Shown here: piece after piece, positions 1-7,983 of the stretch
Layout: every line of letters starts with the position of its first letter
How positions within the stretch are numbered: position 1 is the stretch's first letter
Origin: CALVGQ01 sp031551965
Lineage (GTDB): Bacteria > Bacillota_I > Bacilli_A > Erysipelotrichales > Erysipelotrichaceae
Length of the DNA stretch: 64,000 nt
Direction: 5' to 3'
Assembly (NCBI GenBank): GCA_031551965.1
Contig: JAVBMW010000016.1
Location: forward strand, 40,598 to 104,597
Made by a program: the position numbers and the translations under genes
The notes under the pieces: model-generated
Databases searched by the model: none
Told to the model about the DNA's origin: nothing
The model's input: only the letters and a program-made list of their open reading frames with translations

Positions 1-2
1 TC

Positions 3-50
3 GAAGGGCTTATCAAAGAAATTAGTATAGTAGAATTTACGAGGGATTAA
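3..50 (+). CDS. C-terminal end of an upstream gene (partial)
   Basis: An open frame enters from the left edge and ends at a TAA at 48-50, giving the tail EGLIKEISIVEFTRD. Only 15 residues are visible, so no family can be assigned. The stop lies two bases before the ATG of the next gene, and that gene's GAGGGA ribosome binding site sits inside this tail. Such tight packing suggests the phosphatase and PTS genes are downstream members of a longer operon. Confidence 0.5.
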   Translation, partial: EGLIKEISIVEFTRD

Positions 51-52
51 CT

Positions 53-850
53 ATGGATAGACAAGTAAAATTAGAAAAAGCATTCAATTTTAGAGACATG
101 GGGGGATATAAGACCCAAGATGGTAAATCGGTAAAATGGGGACTTTTATATCGCTCTGATGAATTAAGTAAACTGAGTGAACAAGATATACAAATTGTTG
201 AAAAACTTGGATTAAAAACGATCGTTGATTTCCGAGCAGAATTTGAAAGAAAAGACAACGAAGATAAAACGATACAAGGGGCAACAGTAGTATATTTGGA
301 TCCTAGTGCTATGACTGCAGCAATGGCATCCAGTGAAGCTGGAGATATGAAAAAAATGTTTGATCCTAAAAACTTAACTGCTGATATTGCCAAGAATATC
401 ATGATCAATCAAAATGCAGAATTTGTTACTGGTGAAAAACCAAAACAAGCTTATCGTCAATTGATCGATTTATTTTTAGATGAATCCAAAATACCTCTTG
501 TACAACATTGCCGTGGTGGTAAAGATCGTACAGGCTATGGGGCATTGTTGATTCTATCTTTGCTTGGTGTTTCAAAAGAAGATATCCTTGAAGATTATTT
601 GCTTACTAATGTTTATAAAAAAGAAAAGAATGAAACAAGTTTAAAAGAAATGTATGAAAAAACTAAAAATGATGATCTTGTATTAGCGATGAGATATATG
701 AAAGAAGCTAACTTAGAGTTCATCAATGCCGCTTATGATTTAATTGAAAAAGATTATGGAGATGTAGTCTCTTATTGTAAACAAGAATTAAATGTAACGG
801 ATGAAGAAATTCAAAAATTAAAAGAAATCTATCTAAATGAGGAGAAATAA
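53..850 (+). CDS. Protein tyrosine/serine phosphatase (Y_phosphatase3-type)
   Basis: A 265-residue cytoplasmic phosphatase of the dual-specificity-like family. The signature CX5R loop is visible as HCRGGKDRTG, with nucleophile Cys153 and phosphate-binding Arg159. The N-terminal FNFRDMGGY segment is the usual family opening and is followed by LYRSDEL. Family members hydrolyse phosphotyrosine or phosphoinositides; the substrate here cannot be read from sequence. The ATG follows GAGGGA. The gene directly precedes a PTS IIC-IIB-IIA cluster, with its stop only one base from the IIC start, so a role in sugar-phosphate or regulatory dephosphorylation linked to that PTS is an inference. Confidence 0.85.
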   Translation: MDRQVKLEKAFNFRDMGGYKTQDGKSVKWGLLYRSDELSKLSEQDIQIVEKLGLKTIVDFRAEFERKDNEDKTIQGATVVYLDPSAMTAAMASSEAGDMKKMFDPKNLTADIAKNIMINQNAEFVTGEKPKQAYRQLIDLFLDESKIPLVQHCRGGKDRTGYGALLILSLLGVSKEDILEDYLLTNVYKKEKNETSLKEMYEKTKNDDLVLAMRYMKEANLEFINAAYDLIEKDYGDVVSYCKQELNVTDEEIQKLKEIYLNEEK

Positions 851-851
851 A

Positions 852-2111
852 ATGAAAGAAAAATTATTAGCTTGGACCGAGGGGTTTCAATCTAACATCT
901 ATGTAAAAACATTATCTAGTGCAATGACTGGTTTAATGCCAATCATGATGATCAGTTCAATTGCTTCATTAATTAGTAGTATCAACGTATTTGGAATTCA
1001 AGAAATGTTAGTATCATCAGGAATCAAGGCGCTTCTTGCACAAATCAGCGATATGACTTTGAATTCAGTTTCGCTATATGTAGCATTCTTAATTGGTTAC
1101 CGTTTAGCAGAAATCATGGGGAAAGACAAATTAAATTCAGGGATTATGGCGTTAATGTCATTCTTGATTTTAACTCCAATCAAAACTGTAACGTCTGCTG
1201 AAGGTGTTAAACTTACAGGTGTAGCTTTATCAGCATTTGGCTCTGCAGGTATGTTCGCAGCAATGATCGCTGGAATTATTGGAGCTCGTTTGTATATCTT
1301 CTTTGTTGATAAAAAATTAGTTATCAACTTACCAGCATCAGTTCCATCAATCGTAAGTAAAGGATTCTCTGCAATCATTCCAGGTACTTTAGTTGCATTT
1401 ATCTTCGCTGCAGTATTCTTCGGTATGAAAATGACTCCATTTGGAGATTTCTCTACAATGGTTCTTGCCCTAATCCAAGCTCCACTTAAAGCTTTAGGTG
1501 GCAATATTATTACAGCATTAATATTAGTAGCGTTTGCTGAACTTCTATGGTTCTTTGGAATTCATGGTTCAATGGCTACAATGACAATCATCATGGTTTT
1601 ATATTATGCAAATGACATGGCTAACTTAGCAGCATTCGGTGCTGGTCAACCATTACCTTATTTATTAACTATGGGATTCATCTTCGGAAACCGTGGTGCG
1701 CGTTCATTGGCAGTTGCATTCCACTGCTTATTTACATGTAAATCTGAAACTTTAAAAGCTGTTGGTAAAGTTGGATTAGTTCCAGCATTATTCGGAATCA
1801 GTGAACCAATTAAATTCGGTATTCCACAAGTTATGAACATTCGTATGCTTATTCCTCTAATGCTTACTCCAGTTGTAAGCTTACTAAGTGCTTATATTCT
1901 TGCGATCATTGGATTTTTACCATATTCTAATGGTGTATCAATGCCTTTAGGATCACCAGTAATTATCAGTGCATTTGTAACGAATGGATGGCAAGGTATT
2001 GTTGCTCAACTTATTCAGTTAGCTCTATGTTTCATCGTTTATATTCCATTTATGGCAGCTCAAGATAAAGCTAGTTTAGCTGAAGAAGCACAAGTTGCTG
2101 TAGAAGCTTAA
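852..2111 (+). CDS. PTS system lactose/cellobiose-family EIIC permease
   Basis: A 419-residue integral membrane protein with about ten hydrophobic segments, the translocation subunit of a phosphotransferase transporter. The family pattern is visible in the N-terminal MKEKLLAWTEGFQSNIYVKTLSSAMTG region and in the FGIHGSM segment near residues 222-232. A start at 837 is possible, but the ATG at 852 sits eight bases after GAGGAG (839-844) and gives the usual N-terminus. It is followed by separate IIB and IIA genes, so the system is encoded as three polypeptides. The sugar is not identifiable; beta-glucosides or oligosaccharides are typical. No phospho-beta-glycosidase lies alongside. Confidence 0.88.
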   Translation: MKEKLLAWTEGFQSNIYVKTLSSAMTGLMPIMMISSIASLISSINVFGIQEMLVSSGIKALLAQISDMTLNSVSLYVAFLIGYRLAEIMGKDKLNSGIMALMSFLILTPIKTVTSAEGVKLTGVALSAFGSAGMFAAMIAGIIGARLYIFFVDKKLVINLPASVPSIVSKGFSAIIPGTLVAFIFAAVFFGMKMTPFGDFSTMVLALIQAPLKALGGNIITALILVAFAELLWFFGIHGSMATMTIIMVLYYANDMANLAAFGAGQPLPYLLTMGFIFGNRGARSLAVAFHCLFTCKSETLKAVGKVGLVPALFGISEPIKFGIPQVMNIRMLIPLMLTPVVSLLSAYILAIIGFLPYSNGVSMPLGSPVIISAFVTNGWQGIVAQLIQLALCFIVYIPFMAAQDKASLAEEAQVAVEA

Positions 2112-2137
2112 TTCAAATATTATTAAAAGGAGAACTT

Positions 2138-2440
2138 ATGAAAAAAATTGTACTGTTATGCGCAGGTGGCGCTTCCACTGGAATCTTAGTTAATAAAATG
2201 AGAGCTGAAGCGACTAAAATAGGTGTTGAATATGACATAGAAGCTTTTGCGGTCGATGCGATTAAACGTGTAACTGGTGATGCAGACTGTGTCTTGATTG
2301 GTCCACAAGTTGCCTATAAAATTAACGACTTAAGAAAAGATGTAAATTGTCCTATTGAAGCTATCGATATGCGTAGTTATGGTATGATGGATGGTGCAAA
2401 AGTTCTATCTCAAGCTCGTAAACTAATAGGAGACCTATAA
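2138..2440 (+). CDS. PTS system lactose/cellobiose-family EIIB
   Basis: A 100-residue soluble phosphocarrier. The phosphorylated cysteine is Cys8 in the N-terminal MKKIVLLCAGGASTGIL loop, the hallmark of the Lac/Cel IIB family. It receives phosphate from the neighbouring IIA and passes it to the sugar bound by IIC. The length matches the family norm of about 100 residues. An AAGGAG site precedes the ATG. Its stop codon overlaps the start of the IIA gene by one base (TAATG), indicating translational coupling. Confidence 0.92.
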   Translation: MKKIVLLCAGGASTGILVNKMRAEATKIGVEYDIEAFAVDAIKRVTGDADCVLIGPQVAYKINDLRKDVNCPIEAIDMRSYGMMDGAKVLSQARKLIGDL

Positions 2441-2763
2441 TGTCAACACTTGAACAAATCAGTTTTGAACTCATTTCAAGAGCGGGTATGGCAAAATCGA
2501 ATTTTCATTTCGCAATTCAAAAAGCGAGAGAACAATTAGTAGATGAAGCTGCTCAACTCATGGAAGAAGGAAATCAAATTTTAATCGAAGCTCATCAATT
2601 TCATAGTGAACTTATTAAACAAGAAGCAAGTGGCGATCCTGTAATGATGACTTTGATTCTTACTCACGCTGAAGACATTATGATGAGTGCTGAGAATGCA
2701 AAAGATTTGGCAGGTTACTTGATCGACTTGTTTACTAATTATAACTTAGTGAGAAAAGATTAA
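2440..2763 (+). CDS. PTS system lactose/cellobiose-family EIIA
   Basis: A 107-residue all-helical EIIA. The phosphorylated histidine is His76 in ILTHAEDIMMS, matching the LacF/CelC pattern, and the protein has the usual short three-helix length. It accepts phosphate from HPr and donates it to Cys8 of the preceding EIIB. It is the last gene of the IIC-IIB-IIA cluster; a structured intergenic element with a U-run follows about 50 bases downstream. Confidence 0.92.
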   Translation: MSTLEQISFELISRAGMAKSNFHFAIQKAREQLVDEAAQLMEEGNQILIEAHQFHSELIKQEASGDPVMMTLILTHAEDIMMSAENAKDLAGYLIDLFTNYNLVRKD

Positions 2764-2813
2764 TTGCCAAAATTTACATGTTTATATTCTGAATAAACAA
2801 CTAAACTAATATT

Positions 2814-2917
2814 GAGCACAGGATCATCAGGATTTCAATAATTATTCAAGTAGTAATTAGCGAATTAGATGACCCATTGAAATCTTGGTTGATTTCAAAT
2901 GTGCTCTTTTTTTATGT
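2814..2917 (+). terminator. Structured terminator-like element with alternative pairings
   Basis: GAGCACA at 2814-2820 can pair with TGTGCTC at 2899-2905, which runs straight into seven T residues. Inside it, ATTGAAATC at 2876-2884 can pair either with GATTTCAAT at 2831-2839 or with GATTTCAA at 2891-2898, so the two pairings exclude each other. GGATCATC at 2821-2828 can also pair with GATGACCC at 2868-2875 with one mismatch. The simplest reading is the terminator of the PTS operon; a regulated leader for the next gene is possible. Confidence 0.6.
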
Positions 2918-2946
2918 TATAATTATTAAAAATGGAGGCAAATAAC

Positions 2947-3480
2947 ATGAAAAAAGAAGGATTTAAGATTAGAATAAATTCGGTATTGGCGAATATTTTA
3001 ATTGTTTTTGGAATATCAATTGCGGGTTTGTTTGGATTAACCGCAATATCAGAAATCGGAAATAATGGTTACAAATATGATACGGAGACATTTATAGTAA
3101 TAGTAATAATCATGTTGATGGGTATTATTTTGATTATTGTAGGTATTAATATCAAGAATAAAATCAAACGAGTAAGGAACTATATTAGTATTGCCTCTTG
3201 TGGAACAAAAACATTTGAAGAGTTCGCAAGCATAACTGGAAAAAATGTTGAATATATTGAAAAGGATTTAAAAAAATTAGTGTCTAAAAATTATTTTGGG
3301 AATACTCATGTCGATAATAAAAGGGGAATGATTATTATTAATGATTTGAATATCACAGAGCCAATTACTAAAGATGATCAAATCATGCATACTGCCTATT
3401 GTTCTAAATGTGGTACAAAAGTAGTTAAGTCTAAACTTATCACAGTACATTGTTCACATTGTGGAGCTGCAGTAAAATAG
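2947..3480 (+). CDS. Membrane protein with C-terminal zinc ribbon, function unknown
   Basis: A 177-residue protein with two hydrophobic segments in the first 75 residues, a cytoplasmic-looking middle with SIASCGTKTFEEFASITG, and a C-terminal double CXXC zinc ribbon (YCSKCGTK ... HCSHCGAAVK). The layout resembles small membrane-anchored zinc-ribbon proteins of Firmicutes. The ATG at 2947 is preferred to an in-frame ATG at 2932 because GGAGG lies at 2934-2938, eight bases before it. The gene is 12 bases upstream of a metallo-beta-lactamase-fold gene. I do not recognise a specific family. Confidence 0.7.
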   Translation: MKKEGFKIRINSVLANILIVFGISIAGLFGLTAISEIGNNGYKYDTETFIVIVIIMLMGIILIIVGINIKNKIKRVRNYISIASCGTKTFEEFASITGKNVEYIEKDLKKLVSKNYFGNTHVDNKRGMIIINDLNITEPITKDDQIMHTAYCSKCGTKVVKSKLITVHCSHCGAAVK

Positions 3481-3492
3481 AGGAGGTGTAGT

Positions 3493-4371
3493 ATGTTTCA
3501 AAGTGAAAAAATCGCACCTAAAACTTATAGAATTATGGGTAGAGGAAGCGATTGTTATTTATTGGAGGGAGATAATGAATCGATCATGATCGATTCAGGA
3601 TGTGATCATGAAAATATTCAAAAATATGCGCAATCGCTTACACATAATCCAGTTCGAAGTGTAATTAATACTCATTCACATTTTGACCATACAGGTGGTA
3701 ACGGATATTTCGAGAAAATATTTGTAACTGAAAAAATGATAAAAACTTGTAAACAATGTATGGATGAAGATCATGATAAATATTTGTATGATTATAATTT
3801 TACTTTAGTTAAAGACTTACAGTTAATTCCATTGCAGGGAAGAGAATTATTGATCCTTGAATGTGATTGCCACAGTCCAGGAAATATTGTGATTTTAGAT
3901 AGAAAAGAAAGACTTTTATTTGTTGGAGATGAACTGGATAAAGATCAGATTCTTTTACTTCCAGGATTCGCAGAAAAGCCAGGACAATTCCAAAGTGTTC
4001 CAGCGTCTACAGTTTCAGATTATTTAAAGATGTTATATAGAATCAACGAATATATTGAAGATTTTGATTATATTTGTACAGGTCATAATGGTAGTCCTCT
4101 TGATAAGTCAGTGATCAATATCATGATTGAACTTTGTATAATGATTTTGAATAATCAGATAGAAACATCCTTAAATTGTGAAAGTGAAACATATTTAGTA
4201 ACGGATCCACATTATCCATATCAAGAAGCGAATTACTGCAAAGCTACATTCAAAGGGTATAGTTTGGTGTATTGTAATGATGATTTGGTTGATCGTAGTA
4301 ATAATTCAAAAAGTGATCCAATTACTCCGTTACATAAACTATGTGCTGAAAACTATAAATTTAAAATCTAA
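3493..4371 (+). CDS. Metallo-beta-lactamase-fold hydrolase
   Basis: A 292-residue cytoplasmic metallohydrolase. Metal ligands are visible: the HXHXDH motif as His61, His63, Asp65, His66 in THSHFDHTGG, then His127 in CHSPGNI, Asp146 in FVGDELD and His198 in CTGHNGSP. This is the complete dinuclear zinc set of the family, whose members hydrolyse thioesters, lactones or phosphodiesters. The AGGAGG site is strong. The last 80 or so residues after the core are less conserved in appearance and may confer specificity. The substrate is unknown. Confidence 0.85.
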   Translation: MFQSEKIAPKTYRIMGRGSDCYLLEGDNESIMIDSGCDHENIQKYAQSLTHNPVRSVINTHSHFDHTGGNGYFEKIFVTEKMIKTCKQCMDEDHDKYLYDYNFTLVKDLQLIPLQGRELLILECDCHSPGNIVILDRKERLLFVGDELDKDQILLLPGFAEKPGQFQSVPASTVSDYLKMLYRINEYIEDFDYICTGHNGSPLDKSVINIMIELCIMILNNQIETSLNCESETYLVTDPHYPYQEANYCKATFKGYSLVYCNDDLVDRSNNSKSDPITPLHKLCAENYKFKI

Positions 4372-4443
4372 AATATTTAGTAAGTCTTAAGAAACATATC
4401 AAGTAAAAATGGTAGAATAATAATATAAGAGAGGAGTTTGGTT

Positions 4444-4734
4444 ATGGATTTTATAGTTGAATTTGCAGTATATATACTTGTAGAACTAGGATTAAAAAAA
4501 GGAATAGATAAAAAAACTCCTAAATGGAAAAGAAATTTGATCGTAGTTGCATTTCTTATTCCTTATCTAATTATTTTGGGTGGACTTTTATATTTTTCTG
4601 TAGTGATATTTAAAAAAGATAAGTTCATGAGTTTTGCAGGTGTATTTTCAGCATTCTGCTTAGTTTGGGCTACAATAACTAGAATCAATGAAATTAAAGC
4701 TGAAAAACAAAGAAAAGAAAACGAAGAGTATTAA
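4444..4734 (+). CDS. Small membrane protein, unknown function
   Basis: A 96-residue protein with two transmembrane-like segments: residues around 5-17 are moderately hydrophobic, a strong segment runs around 31-55, and another lies at about 60-78. The tail is charged (KAEKQRKENEEY). The ATG at 4444 is chosen over a TTG at 4438 because GAGGAG sits at 4431-4436. It converges on the flavodoxin gene and overlaps its end by four bases. No family recognised. Confidence 0.6.
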   Translation: MDFIVEFAVYILVELGLKKGIDKKTPKWKRNLIVVAFLIPYLIILGGLLYFSVVIFKKDKFMSFAGVFSAFCLVWATITRINEIKAEKQRKENEEY

Positions 4735-5273
4735 TCTTCGCTTAATGCATATTTGATAATTGGCTCTATCGTTGATATGTCTGTGAAATCAATTTTGTTG
4801 CCATACGATTTCAACATTTCTCTATCTTGATCAGTTAATTCATGTTCGGATTTCTTATCCAGCATGAATTTTTTTAACATCGCCATCATCGATCGATGCA
4901 TGATATTTAATTGCTTGTAATTGATTCCACCACGTAGATGGAAAACTTTAATTTGTTTTTGTTGCTCTGGAGTGAATGCTTTATTGATGATTTCTGTAAA
5001 TTGCTCAGGCATTTTTGGATCTGATAAACCAACAGTATAAACGATGATTTTTTTATTTTTGATTTGTTCCCATTGGCTAGTAATTACCGATATTCCATTA
5101 ATACCACTAGCGTAAATACCGCCACCTACAATAATTGTATCGTAATTACTTAAATCGACTTTTTTGTTTTTTGCTAAGTCAACAAGTTCACAGTTAAGTT
5201 TTTCGCTGATCCATTGAGCATATTTTTGAGTATGTCCATAACTCGATTTGTATAAAACAAGAGATTTTTTCAT
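4731..5273 (-). CDS. Flavodoxin-domain protein
   Basis: A 180-residue flavodoxin-like protein. The N-terminal LVLYKSSYGHTQKYAQWI is the phosphate-binding loop for FMN, and DTIIVGGGIYASGI provides the second FMN loop. The length and pattern resemble the HemG/menaquinone-dependent flavodoxin-like oxidoreductases more than short electron-carrier flavodoxins. It is the last gene of a MarR, FMN-binding protein, flavodoxin operon (stop-start overlap of four bases with the gene before it), so the operon likely handles flavin-based electron transfer under MarR control. Confidence 0.82.
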   Translation of the reverse strand: MKKSLVLYKSSYGHTQKYAQWISEKLNCELVDLAKNKKVDLSNYDTIIVGGGIYASGINGISVITSQWEQIKNKKIIVYTVGLSDPKMPEQFTEIINKAFTPEQQKQIKVFHLRGGINYKQLNIMHRSMMAMLKKFMLDKKSEHELTDQDREMLKSYGNKIDFTDISTIEPIIKYALSED

Positions 5274-5662
5274 TTTTGTGTTCCTCCTTGAATTATTGCG
5301 TTTTCTATCGCTTTTAAAATGGTTGTACTACTGACTGTTGCACCACTGATCGTATCTACTTGCAGTGATTGGGAAGATATGACTTCATTGATAATGGTCT
5401 CTGCTTTTTGTCCCAATCCATTCACATGTTCTAAAATACTGATCGCAATGATTTGATTTGACTTGATCTCAACTTCAATCGAAACCTTTACAGGGTCAAT
5501 GACGTAGCTTCCATAATAGATTCCATCTTTAGTACTACTCAAGTTAATATTTTCGACTTTAATATTTTTAACTGCTGATTTTGCGAATATATTAAATGAT
5601 ACGAATATTATTAAAATTAGAGTTAGTATCATGAAGAGTAGCCATTTTTTCTTATTTTTCAT
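5270..5662 (-). CDS. Membrane-anchored FMN-binding domain protein
   Basis: A 130-residue protein with one N-terminal membrane segment (residues about 6-25) and an extracytoplasmic FMN-binding domain. The motif DTISGATVSSTTIL matches the covalent flavinylation site SGATXSS/T of RnfG/NqrC-like domains, where a threonine carries FMN. The start at 5662 follows GGGAG and overlaps the end of the MarR gene by 11 bases; an upstream start would need a less usual N-terminus. Covalent flavinylation normally needs ApbE, which is not visible here. It is likely an electron-transfer partner of the following flavodoxin. Confidence 0.8.
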   Translation of the reverse strand: MKNKKKWLLFMILTLILIIFVSFNIFAKSAVKNIKVENINLSSTKDGIYYGSYVIDPVKVSIEVEIKSNQIIAISILEHVNGLGQKAETIINEVISSQSLQVDTISGATVSSTTILKAIENAIIQGGTQK

Positions 5663-6104
5663 TTTGCATTTCTCCCAGATTATTATAAATCTTAAATAAT
5701 AAATCACTTAAAATAGTAGTTTCTTCTAGGCTGAGTCCCACAAACATATTTTCGACAAACTGATGAGAACCTTTTTGGTTTTCTTTTTCCCATCTTTCAA
5801 ATTCTTTTGTCGTAAAAATACGAAGAGCACGTCTATCTTTTGTATCAGGGACAAGTTTTAAGAAACCTTTTGATTCAAGTTTTAATGCGATTTGTTTGAT
5901 GTTTTGATGAGATGAATCACCCATTGCAGCAAGCTGCTTTAGTGTAGGAGCTTCATCAAACATACCCAGCATCATGAGCACAAACCATTGCTTGGCAGTA
6001 ATCTCGGGTATTTTAGAATCCATTGTGGTTTGTAACCGATTTGAAACTAAAAAGAGGTTTCCAAATATTAAGTATCGTTTGTCCATGGTTTTAAAATCGT
6101 ACAT
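5652..6104 (-). CDS. MarR-family transcriptional regulator
   Basis: A 150-residue winged-helix repressor. The recognition-helix region TLKQLAAMGDSSHQNIKQIALKLESKGFLKLVPDTKDRRALRIF is a typical MarR DNA-binding domain with the DXRAXR wing. It starts at an ATG after GGAGG and heads an operon with an FMN-binding protein and a flavodoxin. A perfect inverted repeat overlaps its own -10 element (6118-6154), so autorepression is very likely. The inducing ligand is unknown; phenolics or oxidants would be typical. Confidence 0.9.
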   Translation of the reverse strand: MYDFKTMDKRYLIFGNLFLVSNRLQTTMDSKIPEITAKQWFVLMMLGMFDEAPTLKQLAAMGDSSHQNIKQIALKLESKGFLKLVPDTKDRRALRIFTTKEFERWEKENQKGSHQFVENMFVGLSLEETTILSDLLFKIYNNLGEMQNEK

Positions 6105-6117
6105 AAAATCCTCCGTT

Positions 6118-6171
6118 AAGTAATATATTACCTATAATATGTAATATATTACTTAATTAGATGATTGTCAA
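6118..6171 (-). promoter_or_regulatory. MarR promoter with overlapping palindromic operator
   Basis: On the minus strand TTGACA (6171-6166) and TATATT (6148-6143) are 17 bases apart. A perfect inverted repeat, AAGTAATATATTAC at 6118-6131 and GTAATATATTACTT at 6141-6154 with nine bases between, covers the -10 and the start point. Binding there would block polymerase, as expected of an autoregulated MarR protein. Confidence 0.8.
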
Positions 6172-6187
6172 GAAAAAAGAACTTGAA

Positions 6188-6970
6188 TTAATCAAATTCT
6201 TTCGCTATTTTGGTTGCGACTTCATAACAGTACCGATAAAAATCAACCAAGCTTAATTTTGTATATTCATATCGATAACACGTTTCTAAAGTGATCGGAC
6301 CAGTATAATTACTTTGTTTTAAACTTGAAATCAATTGATTCCAATCAATGGTTCCTTCAAAGGGCATCAAATGTTGGTCGGCTGTACCATCATTATCGTG
6401 AAGATGAACTGCGAAAATGCGGTTTTTGAATAGTTCAAAATCTAGTTCATCATCAAAATGAGCGTGAAGATGACCAGAATCTAGACAAAGTCCAACATGT
6501 TCATCTATGATATTAGATAAAACATAATCAAGATATCCTTTTATCTTTGTATTTTCAAATGCGACTTGAATTCCAACATCCCTTGCATAGTCTACGATTT
6601 TTCTTATTCTTTTTAAACCGACTTCACTGTATTGAGGAGCCGTGGATTTGCTTGTAAGATGCATAACGACCATCGGTATACCATTTTCCTTGCAGACTCG
6701 AATATCGCTGATATAGCGTTCTACTAAGCTCTCACCTAATTCGTTGGCTTCCCAAAGATTATTGATTCCTTGATAACCTAAATGAGCGAAAATGACATTT
6801 AAATTTTGTTTACGAATGTAATTAAGCTGATCTTGTTGGGAAATCTCAAAGTCTTCGTTATACCATTGAATAAATACGTTTTCAAAACCTGCTTCTTTAA
6901 TCGCATCTATTGTTTCATATATTGATTTTGTGGCATTGGCATTGTTTACTACAACTGCAATTTTATGCAT
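6188..6970 (-). CDS. Sugar phosphate isomerase/epimerase (xylose-isomerase-like TIM barrel)
   Basis: A 260-residue TIM-barrel protein of the AP-endonuclease-2 superfamily. Visible strand-end motifs include VMHLTS, VAFENT, GLCLDSGHLHAH, AVHLHDNDG with QHLMPFEGTIDW, and ITLETCYR, which together carry the His/Glu/Asp metal ligands. Members isomerise or epimerise sugars or act as dehydratases; the substrate is not readable. It lies 11 bases after the preceding minus-strand gene encoding an integrase-like core-binding protein, and upstream of the MarR operon, which has its own promoter. Confidence 0.82.
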   Translation of the reverse strand: MHKIAVVVNNANATKSIYETIDAIKEAGFENVFIQWYNEDFEISQQDQLNYIRKQNLNVIFAHLGYQGINNLWEANELGESLVERYISDIRVCKENGIPMVVMHLTSKSTAPQYSEVGLKRIRKIVDYARDVGIQVAFENTKIKGYLDYVLSNIIDEHVGLCLDSGHLHAHFDDELDFELFKNRIFAVHLHDNDGTADQHLMPFEGTIDWNQLISSLKQSNYTGPITLETCYRYEYTKLSLVDFYRYCYEVATKIAKEFD

Positions 6971-6981
6971 GAATGATTCTC

Positions 6982-7419
6982 CTAGTCTAAAAATTCGAAA
7001 TCAGGTTCGTTCCAATATGATTCAACACTCTCTAACCATTCTGCTTTGCTTTCTTTAATATCATAAGCTAATTCATCATAGCTTTCTTGCGTGATTTTAT
7101 TATTGGTTAATAAGTACTGATAAAACTTTTTTATGCTTGCGGATATCTCTTGAACACCTGTTTTACTTGGGGAATACTTTCTTAAAAACCAATCTGAAAA
7201 AAAACTGTCGACTTGATGAGTGCCTTCTATACACTGTTGTGGTTCATAATGACATAAAAAATCATTAATATATAATGACGCATTGTCTAAATGTCTTTTA
7301 ATAACTTTATTTGATAATTGTTGACTTAAAAGCCATTGTTCAAAATCTTTTAAAACTACATTGTTTGCCTCTTGGATTTTTTCTACTTCTCTTTCATAAT
7401 CAATTTTTTTGTTCGACAT
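6982..7419 (-). CDS. Stand-alone core-binding (integrase SAM-like) domain protein
   Basis: A 145-residue soluble protein whose pattern (VIKRHLDNASLYINDFL ... VDSFFSDWFLRKY ... SASIKKFYQYL) resembles the N-terminal core-binding domain of tyrosine recombinases, but no catalytic R-H-R-Y domain follows. Similar short proteins are common in Firmicutes and often labelled recombinase by homology. ATG 7419 is preferred because AGGAGA lies nine bases upstream; a TTG at 7437 is less likely. DNA binding is plausible, recombination is not. It is followed 11 bases on by the epimerase gene. Confidence 0.65.
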   Translation of the reverse strand: MSNKKIDYEREVEKIQEANNVVLKDFEQWLLSQQLSNKVIKRHLDNASLYINDFLCHYEPQQCIEGTHQVDSFFSDWFLRKYSPSKTGVQEISASIKKFYQYLLTNNKITQESYDELAYDIKESKAEWLESVESYWNEPDFEFLD

Positions 7420-7482
7420 AAAATGATCTCCTATCAATTACTATTATTTTACAATGAAACGACAAAATGAACTAGCTAGTAT

Positions 7483-7511
7483 TTGACAAAATTATGCATT
7501 TAAACCATAAT
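7483..7511 (+). promoter_or_regulatory. Promoter of the DUF3788 gene
   Basis: TTGACA at 7483-7488 and CATAAT at 7506-7511 are 17 bases apart. The start codon at 7538 follows a GAGG site. Confidence 0.6.
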
Positions 7512-7537
7512 GAGCTCAATAGATAAATGAGGTAGTT

Positions 7538-7954
7538 ATGGCAAAAAGTATTTTTAAAAACAAAGATGCGAAACTAAATGATCATTCGCTTTTAGATGTG
7601 CTTCATGGTGAAAAAGAAACTTGGGATTTATTACTAAAAATATTTGAAAATGATTATCCTAACCATACAAAAGAATGGAAGTATTATGGTGCTGCTTGGG
7701 GTTGGTCTTTAGTAATAAAAGCTAAAAAGAAAACATTATTATATATGACACCGAGTGATGAAATGTTTTCTGTTTCAATGAGTTTTGATATGAAAGAAAA
7801 AAATGACCCAAGAATATTAGCGTTTTCAAATGAAATCCAAGAAATTATTGAATCTGCAAAAACCAATAATTCAGGACATACATTTGATATCGAAGTAAAA
7901 GAAGAAAAGGACCTTGAACTTGTAAGGCAATTATTAGCGATAAAGAAAGTATAA
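7538..7954 (+). CDS. DUF3788-like protein
   Basis: A 138-residue cytoplasmic protein. The pattern EWKYYGAAWGWSLVIKAKKKTLLYMTPSDEMFSVSMSF matches the central core of DUF3788 proteins, small conserved proteins of unknown biochemical role found widely in Firmicutes and Bacteroidetes. It is transcribed alone, with a strong promoter and a terminator hairpin directly after the stop. There is no functional clue in the neighbours. Confidence 0.7.
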   Translation: MAKSIFKNKDAKLNDHSLLDVLHGEKETWDLLLKIFENDYPNHTKEWKYYGAAWGWSLVIKAKKKTLLYMTPSDEMFSVSMSFDMKEKNDPRILAFSNEIQEIIESAKTNNSGHTFDIEVKEEKDLELVRQLLAIKKV

Positions 7955-7978
7955 AACTCCTAAAATTTCAGGAGTTTT
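7953..7978. terminator. Bidirectional intrinsic terminator
   Basis: AAAACTCCT (7953-7961) pairs with AGGAGTTTT (7970-7978). A and T tracts on both sides let it end both the DUF3788 gene and the convergent alpha-glucosidase gene. Confidence 0.85.
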
Positions 7979-7983
7979 TACAT

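Noticed and set aside
6982..7419. Integrase or mobile-element remnant
   Set aside because: No catalytic domain, attachment site, flanking repeat or phage gene is nearby; it looks like a stable small gene.
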